From: Bradyrhizobium sp. C9
GTDB taxonomy: Bacteria; Pseudomonadota; Alphaproteobacteria; Rhizobiales; Xanthobacteraceae
Reading direction: 5' to 3'
Assembly: GCF_002532045.1 (NCBI RefSeq)
Contig: NZ_NWTG01000001.1
Location: 868,001 to 932,000 of the forward strand
DNA: 64,000 nucleotides
Made by a program: the position numbers and the translations under genes. The notes beneath the pieces were generated by a model that was given only the letters and a program-made list of their open reading frames with translations, did not search any database and had not been told where the DNA came from. This document shows positions 33,964-42,425 of the stretch, piece after piece (within the stretch, counting starts at the first letter, position 1; each line of letters opens with the position of its first letter).

Positions 33964-34586
33964 CCGACGACGCCTCAGGCCACTCGCCCTCGAAGCTGCA
34001 TATCGGCGCCTTCAATTGCGGCATCGCGGGCTGGATCAACACCGATATCACGGTGCATCTGTGGATCGCGCGCCTGCCGCTCGCGGCGAAAGCGTTGCGT
34101 CTCGCCGGCCTGCTGAACGACGTCCGCTATGCCGAGCACCGCCAGGGCAAGTTTGCCGGGCTCCGCTACATGGACCTCACCAAGCCGCTGCCGTTCGCGG
34201 ATGGCAGCCTCTCGGCGGTGTTCAGTGCGCATGTCTTCGAGCATCTGTTTCCTGACGAGGTCGAGCGGCTGGCGCGCGAGATTGCGCGGGTGCTGGCGCC
34301 AGGCGGGGTATGCCGCATCGTCGTCCCCGACATGGAACGGATCGTCGCGCTCTACGATCCGGCAGCGCCGCAGGCCTTCCTCAAGGGTGTGTTCGAGATC
34401 GAGCGCCGCAGGGACGCCGCCTTTGCGCATCACTGGGGCTTTACGCGCGCCTCCCTCGCGGCGCTGTTCCGCGACGCGGGCTGTTCCGAGACCCACATCC
34501 GGGCCTATCGTGAAGGCATTTGTCCCGATATCGACCGGCTCGACAACCGGCCGGACGAGTCGATTTTCTTCGAGGCGATCAAGTGA
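33960..34586 (+). CDS. SAM-dependent methyltransferase-like protein (208 aa)
   Basis: A short methyltransf_11-type protein. It opens with KLHIGAFNCGIAGWINTDI, a variant of the glycan-locus family that starts LNLGCG...GWINID, but the glycine-rich motif I is altered (HIGAFNCGIAG). The later hallmarks are good: ADGSLSAVFSAHVFEHLFPD (about 82-101) and VLAPGGVCRIVVPDMERI. The ATG at 33960 overlaps the flippase stop. The weak SAM-binding motif leaves open whether it is active. Confidence 0.8.
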   Translation: MTDDASGHSPSKLHIGAFNCGIAGWINTDITVHLWIARLPLAAKALRLAGLLNDVRYAEHRQGKFAGLRYMDLTKPLPFADGSLSAVFSAHVFEHLFPDEVERLAREIARVLAPGGVCRIVVPDMERIVALYDPAAPQAFLKGVFEIERRRDAAFAHHWGFTRASLAALFRDAGCSETHIRAYREGICPDIDRLDNRPDESIFFEAIK

Positions 34587-34671
34587 GCGAGATCGGCAAA
34601 TCGATGCGCGGTTGCACGAAGGATCGCGCGTGCGGTGCTAGATCGAACCGACGAGTAGCAGGAGACTGACA

Positions 34672-35343
34672 TTGCTGGGCGCAATTCAAGCCCGATTTTC
34701 CGGTGCAGCGCGCAAGCGGCGCGGCGAGTTCCTCGTCCGCACCGTGAACCTGCCGCTCGACGCAAAGATCCTCGATCTCGGCGGCGGCACCGGCCGGCAC
34801 ATTCGCGCGATCCTGCCCCACCATACCGACATCACAATCTGCGATATCTCGGCCGACGATTTGAAGGTCGCGCGCGAGCGCTTCGGGTTCAAGACGGTCC
34901 TGCTGCAGGAGACCGAACGCCTGCCGTTCAAGAACCAGGTGTTCGACTTCTGCTTCTGCTCGTCGGTGATCGAGCATGTCACCGGGCCGAAGCAGGACGT
35001 CGTGACGATCGAGAACGACACGGCATTCCGGAGCATCGCGCGCGAGCACCAGAACCGCTTTGCCGGTGAGATCTCGCGGGTCGCAAAATCCTTCTACGTG
35101 CAGACGCCGTACCGGTACTTTCCGATCGAGAGCCATACCTGGCTGCCCGGCATCATCGTCCTGTTGCCGAGGCGGCTGCAAATCTCACTGATCGAAAGAT
35201 TCAACCGCTTCTGGTTCAAGCGGACCGCGCCCGACTGGCATCTGTTCGACTGGCGGGAGATGAGCGAAACGTTTCCGGACGCGAAGATCTATCGCGAACG
35301 ATATCTCGGCATGACCAAGTCGCTGATGGCGATCAAGGCCTGA
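34672..35343 (+). CDS. Class I SAM-dependent methyltransferase (223 aa)
   Basis: Motif I is LDLGGGTGRHIRAI (about 35-48), followed by the acidic ICDISADDL and the FDFCFCSSVIEHV post-motif. The C-terminal part (YFPIESHTWLPGIIVLLPRRL) is a conserved feature of methyltransferases in polysaccharide loci. The start is TTG 34672, chosen because AGGAG lies 7 bases upstream. It follows the previous methyltransferase gene by 85 bp and converges with the next gene, two leftward bases away, so it ends the rightward operon. Confidence 0.83.
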   Translation: MLGAIQARFSGAARKRRGEFLVRTVNLPLDAKILDLGGGTGRHIRAILPHHTDITICDISADDLKVARERFGFKTVLLQETERLPFKNQVFDFCFCSSVIEHVTGPKQDVVTIENDTAFRSIAREHQNRFAGEISRVAKSFYVQTPYRYFPIESHTWLPGIIVLLPRRLQISLIERFNRFWFKRTAPDWHLFDWREMSETFPDAKIYRERYLGMTKSLMAIKA

Positions 35344-36063
35344 TCAGTCGTCGCGCTGGGCAAGGATATTGATCAGTGTGCCGACCGCGGGCCGCCGATC
35401 GAGCGCCGGCGGGAGCGGGGAGCCGGCAAAGCTGGCACCGAGCATCGTGAGACCATGTTGCCGCAGCAGGCCCCGCATGATCGCGGGCGTGGTGTCGAAC
35501 CTGGAAAAAGCGAGGTAGCGGAACAGCGGCCGCGAAGACACGCGCGACGAAGCCGAATGCGCGAGCTTGTAGCCCCGGCGCAGCAGCGATCCGCGATTGG
35601 GGATCGAGACCAGCAACAGTCCGCCGGGCCTCAGCACGCGATGGATCTGGGCGAGGCACTGCGCCACGTCGGGGACATATTCCAGCACGCTCGCGCAGAG
35701 CACGCCGTCGAAGGACCGATCCGCAAACGGCAGGTTTGCGATGGTCGGAATCTGCCGGAATGTGAGCCGTTCGGCTGGCAGGCCGTCGGCCGGGCGGCCG
35801 CGGGCTGCCGCAATCATCTCCGACGAGGCGTCGACGCCGGTGACGTCGCAGCCGCGCGTAGCGAGCAGGCGGGAGAGCGTTCCGGTGCCGCAACCTGCAT
35901 CCAGCCAGCGCTGGCCGGCGAGGTCCGCGTTCCCGAGCAGATCGAACATCGCGGCCGTGCGTGCCTTGAAGGTGCGGCTTTGATGCAGCGTCTCCCACTC
36001 CGACGAGATCTCGTCGTGAAAGCGGATTTCGGGTCGGTCACGGGCCTGGGCCATGGCAGCCAT
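35344..36063 (-). CDS. Class I SAM-dependent methyltransferase (239 aa)
   Basis: A complete methyltransferase with motif I LDAGCGTGTLSRLLATRG (about 50-67), acidic VTGVDASSEM, LPFADRSFDGVLCASVLEYV and VLRPGGLLLVSIPNRG. Two ATGs (36063 and 36054) are possible starts. It begins 8 bp after the dehydrogenase gene on the same strand, so the two are one unit. It is the fourth methyltransferase-like gene within 6.6 kb. Acceptor unknown. Confidence 0.85.
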   Translation of the reverse strand: MAAMAQARDRPEIRFHDEISSEWETLHQSRTFKARTAAMFDLLGNADLAGQRWLDAGCGTGTLSRLLATRGCDVTGVDASSEMIAAARGRPADGLPAERLTFRQIPTIANLPFADRSFDGVLCASVLEYVPDVAQCLAQIHRVLRPGGLLLVSIPNRGSLLRRGYKLAHSASSRVSSRPLFRYLAFSRFDTTPAIMRGLLRQHGLTMLGASFAGSPLPPALDRRPAVGTLINILAQRDD

Positions 36064-36071
36064 GGTGTTTC

Positions 36072-37382
36072 CTACCAGTGGAAGCCGCTCACTCTGGCGC
36101 GCACCTCGTCGGGCAATCCGATATCGGACAGTTCGAGCACAACCTGATCGGGCCGGGTTGCCTTCAGCGCCGCAACGAAGCGCGGATCGGCTGTCGTCAG
36201 CACGATGATGTCGGCCCATTCGACTGTCGCCGTCACATCGTCATGCAGGAGACCGACCAGCTCCGGGTTGCGCATCAAGAAGTCCCGGTTGGCGCCGATC
36301 AGTTGAGACAGCCGCACGTTGGGGTCGTAGATCCGGATGTCGCGCTGCTCGCCGCGCAGGCTTTTCACCAGCTCGACGAACGGGCTGTCGCGGACATCGT
36401 CGGTGCCGGCCTTGAAGCTGATGCCGAGAAACGCAATGCGGCGGCCGTCATGCGACAGGATCCAGTCGGCGCCGCGCGACATGATCATGTCGTTGCTCGG
36501 CAGGATGCTTTCGAGCACTGGCGTCGACAGGCCGCGGCTGTGCGCGAGGTGTTTCAGCGCCTTGACATCCTTGGGCAGGCAGGAGCCGCCGAAGGCAAAA
36601 CCCGGCCGCAGATAGGCCGGAGAGATGTTGAGCCTTGTGTCCTGCAGGAAGATGTTTATGACGTCGCGGCCGTCAATGCCCAGCGTCTTCGCGATGGTGC
36701 CGATCTCGTTGGCGAAGCTGACCTTCAGCGCGTGCCAGCTGTTGTCGACATATTTGACCAGCTCGGCGGTCTCGACCGGCGGGGTGATCTTGGCGCCCGG
36801 CAGGTCCTTGTAGAGCGCCATGACGCGGTCGGCGGTTTCCTGGTTGAAGGCGCCGACAACCGTCTTGGATGGCGCGTTGAAATCGGCAATGGCGCTGCCT
36901 TCGCGCAGGAACTCCGGATTGAAGGCGAGGTCGAAATCGCGTCCGATCTTGTTGCCGGAGGCTTCCTCGATCAGCGGTCCGACGGCGCCGCGGGTGGTGC
37001 CGGGCAGCACGGTGGAGCGGATCGTCACAGTATGCGGCGCGTTCTTCGCCCGCAGACCGAGACCGATCTCGATGGCGACCTGCCGGATCGCGGTCAGGTC
37101 GAGGTTGCCGTTGCTGGACGACGGCGTGCCGACGCAGACCATCGATATATCGCTGTTGACGATCGCCTCGGTGGCGTCGGTGGTTGCAGTCAACTGACCC
37201 GTCGCAACCGCGTGTGCCACCTTGTCCGAGATGCCCGGCTCGATGACCGGCGATCGGCCCTTGCGGATCAGGTCGACCTTCTCGACGCTCTTGTCGACGC
37301 CGATAATCTGGTGGCCGAGCTCGGTGAAGCAGGCGGCGCAGACCGTTCCGACATAGCCGAGGCCGAAAATGCTGACGTTCAT
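36072..37382 (-). CDS. UDP-glucose/GDP-mannose 6-dehydrogenase family, AlgD-like
   Basis: A 436-residue NAD-dependent four-electron dehydrogenase that makes a nucleotide uronate. NAD site GLGYVGTVCAACF at 6-18; the catalytic cysteine is in FAFGGSCLPKDVKAL; the central hinge reads AELVKYVDNSWHALKVSFAN. The pattern IGVDKSVEKVDLIRKGRSPV, then IEPGI, and VCVGTPSSSNGNLDL, and the length, fit GDP-mannose dehydrogenase (AlgD) better than Ugd. If so the polymer contains mannuronate or a derivative; UDP-glucose is the alternative. The start is ATG 37382; open sequence up to 37586 is not protein-like. It heads a two-gene unit with the methyltransferase. Confidence 0.88.
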   Translation of the reverse strand: MNVSIFGLGYVGTVCAACFTELGHQIIGVDKSVEKVDLIRKGRSPVIEPGISDKVAHAVATGQLTATTDATEAIVNSDISMVCVGTPSSSNGNLDLTAIRQVAIEIGLGLRAKNAPHTVTIRSTVLPGTTRGAVGPLIEEASGNKIGRDFDLAFNPEFLREGSAIADFNAPSKTVVGAFNQETADRVMALYKDLPGAKITPPVETAELVKYVDNSWHALKVSFANEIGTIAKTLGIDGRDVINIFLQDTRLNISPAYLRPGFAFGGSCLPKDVKALKHLAHSRGLSTPVLESILPSNDMIMSRGADWILSHDGRRIAFLGISFKAGTDDVRDSPFVELVKSLRGEQRDIRIYDPNVRLSQLIGANRDFLMRNPELVGLLHDDVTATVEWADIIVLTTADPRFVAALKATRPDQVVLELSDIGLPDEVRARVSGFHW

Positions 37383-37455
37383 GCTTCGACCTTCGACAAT
37401 CCAGCGACGTGCGGGTGGCCGCGTCGCGTTTCGCGTGAGGGAGGCGGCAGGGCGT

Positions 37456-38766
37456 TCAACGCGATGCCCGCCCGGCGGCTGCATTGGCGTTGACACCAGA
37501 CGCCTGCGAGGTCGGCCGCTCCGCGGGGGCGTTCGCGCGTCGGGCGCGGCTCTGCCAGGGAAGCTTCCTGGCGAACAACGCCTCATAGGCGGCGAGCAGC
37601 TTCGGCTCCTCGTGTGTCCAGGACAATTCTCGCTCGACGCGGCTGCGGCCGAATGCCCCCATTGTCTGCCGCAACGACGGATCGTCGATCAGCGTGACGA
37701 TCTTGCCGGCGAAATCCTGCGGATCGTTTTTCGCCGCATAGAGCGAGGCGTCGAGCGCCGAGCGGCGGCCTTCGCGGACGTCGAACTGAACGATCGGCCG
37801 TCCGAGCGCCATGTATTCCATGATCTTGTTCATGGTGGAGATGTCGTTCATCGGCGTGACGCGATCCGGATTGACGCAGACGTCCGCGGTCGAGAGCATC
37901 GTGAACAGCGCCTCATCGGCGATCGCGCCGGTGAAATGCACGTAATCGGAGAGCTGCATCTCCGCACAGAGCCTGACCACCGCATTCCACTCCGGCCCGG
38001 TGCCGGCGATGTTGAACTGGATGTCGGTGCGGCCGAGATCGTGCACGATGTGGCCGATCGACTGCAGCAGGAGATCGATGCCTTCCGACTGGCCGATCAC
38101 GCCGACATAGCCGACGCTGTAGCGCCGGCCACGGCGCCAGGCTGGATCGGCGGGGCGGGAGCGCACCCGTTCCAGATTGGGGCCGGAGCGCACCACGAAG
38201 ACCCGGTTGGCCGGCATCCTGCCGCGGGCAATCGCGATCTCGCGATAGGATTCGTTGGTCGCGATCGAGATGCTTGCGGTCTTGAAGGTGAGATATTCGA
38301 CCAGCCGCAGCAGATGCCAGAAAAAGTCCCTGCGGCCGAATTTTGCTTCATAGAGCTCGGGATTGACGTCGTGATGATCGAACACGAAGCGCTTGCCGCC
38401 GAGCTTGAACAACAGGCCGATCAGGAAGATCAGGTCGGGCGGATTGCAGCCATGGATCACGTCGAAGCCGTGCTTCCACGCCACCTTGATCGCAAGCCAC
38501 GTCTCCCAGAACAGCGCGACCGGATACTCGATGAGGTAGGCGGCGATCCCGCGCGCTTCCAGCGGCATCGGATGACGGTAAATGTGAATGCCGTCGAGGC
38601 ATTCGTAAGCTTCGTCATGGCCGCGGCCCTTCGGACAGATCACCGAAACTTCATAGCCCGCCTTGCGCAGTGAGGTGGCCTCGCACCACACCCTGCGATC
38701 GAAAGGAACCGGAAGGTTCTCGACGATGACCAGGATCCGCCGCGGTGATGGTTCAGCTCTCGACAT
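37456..38766 (-). CDS. Glycosyltransferase family 4 (WbuB-like)
   Basis: A 436-residue GT-B glycosyltransferase. The N-terminal part (RILVIVENLPVPFDRRVWCE, followed by LRKAGYEVSVICP) and the C-terminal part with NPDRVTPMNDISTMNKIMEY, then MALGRPIVQFDVREGR, match the WbuB/GT4 family in capsule loci. It probably transfers a sugar to the repeat unit. The start is set at ATG 38766; in-frame ATGs further upstream (38799) would run through the direct-repeat motif at 38790-38827, which is more likely promoter. It is divergent from the hydrolase gene at 38884. Confidence 0.88.
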   Translation of the reverse strand: MSRAEPSPRRILVIVENLPVPFDRRVWCEATSLRKAGYEVSVICPKGRGHDEAYECLDGIHIYRHPMPLEARGIAAYLIEYPVALFWETWLAIKVAWKHGFDVIHGCNPPDLIFLIGLLFKLGGKRFVFDHHDVNPELYEAKFGRRDFFWHLLRLVEYLTFKTASISIATNESYREIAIARGRMPANRVFVVRSGPNLERVRSRPADPAWRRGRRYSVGYVGVIGQSEGIDLLLQSIGHIVHDLGRTDIQFNIAGTGPEWNAVVRLCAEMQLSDYVHFTGAIADEALFTMLSTADVCVNPDRVTPMNDISTMNKIMEYMALGRPIVQFDVREGRRSALDASLYAAKNDPQDFAGKIVTLIDDPSLRQTMGAFGRSRVERELSWTHEEPKLLAAYEALFARKLPWQSRARRANAPAERPTSQASGVNANAAAGRASR

Positions 38767-38789
38767 CTGCGATGATCTATACCATTGAC

Positions 38790-38827
38790 CTAACAACATC
38801 ACAATCCGACTAACATCGGCATTAACA
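38790..38827 (+). promoter_or_regulatory. nTAACR-N6-YTAACR direct repeat, site 3, with an extra half-site
   Basis: CTAACA (38810-38815), six bases TCGGCA, TTAACA (38822-38827): a perfect pair with a 12-bp period. A further CTAACA lies at 38790-38795, 20 bp upstream. It is between the divergent glycosyltransferase (start 38766) and hydrolase (start 38884) genes and could serve both. Confidence 0.55.
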
Positions 38828-38883
38828 TGAGCGACTTTCATTATGCAATCCCGGCGCGGATGTGACGGCGGCGAGACACGGAC

Positions 38884-40125
38884 ATGGCAGGCAAGGTGAG
38901 GGATTGGGCACAAACGGGGCTGATTGCACTGGCTTTGAGTGCGCTGGCGCCGCTGGCTCACAAATGGCCGCTGCAGTGGGCCGGTGCGGCGGCAAACGAT
39001 GCACTCAATGTGAGCCGTGTGAACGTGGTGATCCCGCCGACGCTTTTCGGCATGACGATCAATGCGATCGGGCAGTCGCAGCAACCATGGCCCGAGCTCA
39101 AGTTTGACGGCGTTCGGCTCTGGGGCGCGATCTACTGGGCGCAGGTCAACCCGGCGCCCGGCATCTACAATTGGGCGCGCTTCGACGCGATCCTAGCGGC
39201 GGCGGAGCGCGAGCACGTCGATATCGTGCTCAATCTCGCCTTCACGCCGCGCTGGGCCGCGTCCGTAAAGGATGCGCCGCCGGCGTTCACGCCCGGCGCC
39301 AGCTCGCCGCCCGCCGATCTGGCGTCATGGGATGAATGGGTGCGCGCGGCCGTGGCGCGCGCCGCCGGCCGCATCAAATACTGGGAAATCTGGAACGAGC
39401 CCGAGGATCCCAAATATTACTCGGGCGATATCGCGACCATGGTCCAGATGCAGAAACGGGCCTACGAGATCATCAAGGCCAGCGATTCCACTCTGACGGT
39501 GCTGACGCCGTCGTCCAACGGCACGCCGGACGGCTATCGCTGGCAACAGGCCTTCATGGCGCAAGGCGGCGGACAATATGCCGATGTGTTCGCCTTCCAC
39601 GGCTATACGAGCGAACCCGAAGCGGTGCTCGGGGTCATCGCGCGCTTCAAGCAGATGCTCGCCGCGCACGATCTGTCCGCACGGCCGATCTGGGACACCG
39701 AGGCCGGCTGGCCGTCCCACGAGGACAATCCGGATGGCTGTCTGGCGCGCGCCTATATCCTGAAATGGATCAGCGGTGTCGACCGGTTCTATTGGTACGA
39801 GTTCGCCGGCGGCGGCAGCGACTTCGGCAAATTATGGGACCGGGCGCGCGGGCTGCTTCCGAGCGGAATCGCCTATCGCACCGTCCAGTCTTGGTTGGTC
39901 GGCGCCAGCGTCGTGGCCGCGGCCAGGACGTCGCCGTCGACCTGGCGCGTCGATCTCCGCATGAAGGATGGCAGCAGCGGTCTGATCCTCTGGACCACCA
40001 GCGGGCGGTCCATCTATCGGGTCGACCCGCGTTATAGCCGCTACCAGGGGCTGGACGGCGGAGAAGGAGCTGTCGCCAACGGTGAGGTCGAGATCTCGCC
40101 CAAACCGGTCCTGTTGCTGGAATGA
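38884..40125 (+). CDS. Glycoside hydrolase, GH39/PslG-like (polysaccharide endo-hydrolase)
   Basis: A 413-residue TIM-barrel glycosidase of clan GH-A. The acid/base is in EIWNEPED (E172) and the likely nucleophile in WDTEAGW (E273). An N-terminal hydrophobic segment (about 10-25) serves as signal or anchor, placing it in the periplasm. PslG of Pseudomonas, a relative by design, trims the Psl polymer it is encoded with, and an analogous role in processing this locus's polysaccharide is inferred. It is divergent from the glycosyltransferase gene and ends in TGATAA, which overlaps a 9-bp direct repeat (40124, 40154). Substrate unproven. Confidence 0.85.
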   Translation: MAGKVRDWAQTGLIALALSALAPLAHKWPLQWAGAAANDALNVSRVNVVIPPTLFGMTINAIGQSQQPWPELKFDGVRLWGAIYWAQVNPAPGIYNWARFDAILAAAEREHVDIVLNLAFTPRWAASVKDAPPAFTPGASSPPADLASWDEWVRAAVARAAGRIKYWEIWNEPEDPKYYSGDIATMVQMQKRAYEIIKASDSTLTVLTPSSNGTPDGYRWQQAFMAQGGGQYADVFAFHGYTSEPEAVLGVIARFKQMLAAHDLSARPIWDTEAGWPSHEDNPDGCLARAYILKWISGVDRFYWYEFAGGGSDFGKLWDRARGLLPSGIAYRTVQSWLVGASVVAAARTSPSTWRVDLRMKDGSSGLILWTTSGRSIYRVDPRYSRYQGLDGGEGAVANGEVEISPKPVLLLE

Positions 40126-40162
40126 TAACGATGTTAAACCCCCCGCGCCATGGGATAACGAT
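40124..40162 (+). promoter_or_regulatory. Direct repeat GATAACGAT, spaced 30 bp
   Basis: GATAACGAT occurs at 40124-40132 and again at 40154-40162, with ATGTT following each (immediately after the first, after a short gap in the second). The second lies 77 bases before the oxidoreductase start at 40239. Probably part of that operon's promoter; no regulator known. Confidence 0.4.
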
Positions 40163-40238
40163 CACGATGTTCTTATCTTCATTGCGGGCGGCGGGCGCGA
40201 TACAACGGGCACTGTTAACTCGAGGCGATTGACCGACT

Positions 40239-42425
40239 GTGAAGCAGATCGCGCAGAACTATAAGAGTGGCGAGCTCAGGCTGATCGATGTGCCGGCGCC
40301 GCGCTGCCGCCCCGGCGGCGTGCTGGTGCGCACGGCGTTCTCGGCGGTGTCGACCGGCACCGAGATGATGAAGTTCACCGAGGGCCGCCTGTCGCTGCTC
40401 GGCAAGGCGCGTGCGCGCCCCGACCAGGTTGCCAAGGTGGTGCGCTCGGTCCGCCAGCAGGGATTGGTTGCGACCTATCAGAAGGTGATCAACCGCCTCG
40501 ATTCCTACACGCCGCTCGGTTATTCGCTGTCGGGCACCGTCGTGGAGGTCGGCGAGGGCGTCGGCGGCTTCTCGATCGGACAGCGGGTCTGCTGCGGCGG
40601 CAATCAGTATGCAACCCATGCTGAATACAATTGGGTGCCGGTGAACCTCTGCGTGCCGCTGCCTGACGGCGCCGCGCTCGATCAGGCCGCGTTCACGACG
40701 ATCGCCTCGATCGCACTGCAGGCGATGCGCCAGTCGGAAATCGGTTTCGGTGAGACCGCTTGCGTGATCGGCCTTGGCCTGATCGGACAGATCATGGTGC
40801 GCCTGCTGCGCAGCGCCGGTGTCGCGGTCGTCGGGCTCGACAGGCTGGAGCTGCGCTGCCGCCAGGCGGAGGCGGCGGGTGCCGCGATCTGTGCGGTCGC
40901 ATCGGATGAGGCCGCGGCCGGGTTTCGCGCGCGGATCGACCGGATGACCGCAGGCAACGGCGTCGATTGCGTGTTCATCACGGCGGGCAGCGACGATCCC
41001 GATCTTGCGTCGCGCTCCGCCGCGTTGCTGCGCGACCGCGGCCGCATCGTCGACATCGGCAAATGCACCCTGAACCTGCCGTGGAACGAATTCTACGACA
41101 AGGAGCTCGACGTTCGATTCTCGCGCTCCTACGGCCCCGGCCGCTACGATCCGCTCTACGAGGAAGGCGGCATCGACTATCCGATCGGCCATGTGCGCTG
41201 GACCGAGAAACGCAACATGGAGGCGATCGTCGCGCTGCTCGCCGACGGGCGGCTCGATTTTTCGTCGCTGATTTCCGAAACGGTGCCGCTGGAGCAGGCG
41301 ACATCGGCATTCGAGCGCATGAGCCGGGGTGAGGTCGGCCTCGGCATGGTGTTCGCCTATCCAGACGCCGCTTCGCGCGCCATGCAGATGATTTATCGTC
41401 CGGCCGTTGCGTTGCGCAGCGGCCGGGTGCGGCTCGGCGTCATCGGCGCGGGCAATTATGCCTCCAGCATGTTGTTGCCGCACCTTGCAAGCGACACGCG
41501 CGTCGATCTTGTCGAGGTCGCCACCAATACCGGCCTGAGCGGCGCCACCGCGGTGCGCAAGTTCGGCTTCGCGCGTGCCTCGACCGATGCGGCATCGGTG
41601 CTCGAGGCCGACGACGTCGACGCCGTGCTGATCGCAACACGCCATGCCTCCCACGCCGACCTCGCGGCCCAAGCGCTGCGTGCCGGCAAGGCGGTATTCG
41701 TCGAGAAGCCCCTGGCGATCGATGCAGAATCGCTCGATCGATTGGCGCAGGTGATCCGCGAGACCGGCAACGACAGGCTGATGGTCGGCTTCAACCGCCG
41801 CTTCTCGCCGCTGCTGCAGGGCATGCGCGCGGCATTCGCGTCGGCGGGGCCGCAAACCCTGCAATACCGCGTCATCGCGGGCCCGCTGGAGAAATCATCC
41901 TGGTATCTGCAGGCCGGGAGCGAAGGCAGCCGGTTCGTCGGCGAGGGCGGACATTTCATCGACGTATTGTCCTGGTGGCTCGACGCCGAGCCGGTGCGCG
42001 TCTCCGCGAGCGCTGCCGGCAAGGATGTCGACAATCTCATCGCTACGTTCGACTTTGCCGACGGTTCGGTCGCGAGCCTTAGCTATCTCACCGGCGGCGA
42101 TCCGCGCGTGCCGAAGGAGGCGCTCGAAATATCGGCAAGCACCGGCTTTGCCGCCTTCGACAATTTCGCAGGCTTTGAGGTCTGGCACGCCGGACAGCGG
42201 ACGGCGAAGAAAGCGCGGCTCGACAAGGGGCAACGGCCGATGCTGGATGCCTTCATCGCAGTGGTGGCATCGGGGGCCGCGATGCCGATCGGGCTCGAAT
42301 CGCTGTTTGCGACCACCCGCGCAACGATCGCGGTGCAGGAGAGCGCGGCCGCCGGGATACCGGTCGATCTGACGATCGGCGCAGCCGAGCAGGGCGTCGC
42401 ACGCGCCGCGACTGCGCTGAGATGA
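40239..42425 (+). CDS. Two-domain oxidoreductase: zinc-type MDR fused to Gfo/Idh/MocA dehydrogenase
   Basis: A 728-residue fusion. Residues 1 to about 375 form a medium-chain alcohol-dehydrogenase-like domain with NAD site VIGLGLIGQIMVRLL (near 172-186). The segment from about 395 is a Gfo/Idh/MocA domain with LGVIGAGNYASSMLLPHL and the lysine motif EKPL near residue 491, followed by GEGGHFIDVLSWWL. Such bi-domain proteins are found in polysaccharide and lipopolysaccharide loci with heparinase-like proteins and are thought to modify nucleotide sugars. Its TGA overlaps the next ATG (42422-42425) and so starts a coupled three-gene unit. The start codon is GTG 40239. The reaction is not established. 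Confidence 0.88.
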   Translation: MKQIAQNYKSGELRLIDVPAPRCRPGGVLVRTAFSAVSTGTEMMKFTEGRLSLLGKARARPDQVAKVVRSVRQQGLVATYQKVINRLDSYTPLGYSLSGTVVEVGEGVGGFSIGQRVCCGGNQYATHAEYNWVPVNLCVPLPDGAALDQAAFTTIASIALQAMRQSEIGFGETACVIGLGLIGQIMVRLLRSAGVAVVGLDRLELRCRQAEAAGAAICAVASDEAAAGFRARIDRMTAGNGVDCVFITAGSDDPDLASRSAALLRDRGRIVDIGKCTLNLPWNEFYDKELDVRFSRSYGPGRYDPLYEEGGIDYPIGHVRWTEKRNMEAIVALLADGRLDFSSLISETVPLEQATSAFERMSRGEVGLGMVFAYPDAASRAMQMIYRPAVALRSGRVRLGVIGAGNYASSMLLPHLASDTRVDLVEVATNTGLSGATAVRKFGFARASTDAASVLEADDVDAVLIATRHASHADLAAQALRAGKAVFVEKPLAIDAESLDRLAQVIRETGNDRLMVGFNRRFSPLLQGMRAAFASAGPQTLQYRVIAGPLEKSSWYLQAGSEGSRFVGEGGHFIDVLSWWLDAEPVRVSASAAGKDVDNLIATFDFADGSVASLSYLTGGDPRVPKEALEISASTGFAAFDNFAGFEVWHAGQRTAKKARLDKGQRPMLDAFIAVVASGAAMPIGLESLFATTRATIAVQESAAAGIPVDLTIGAAEQGVARAATALR

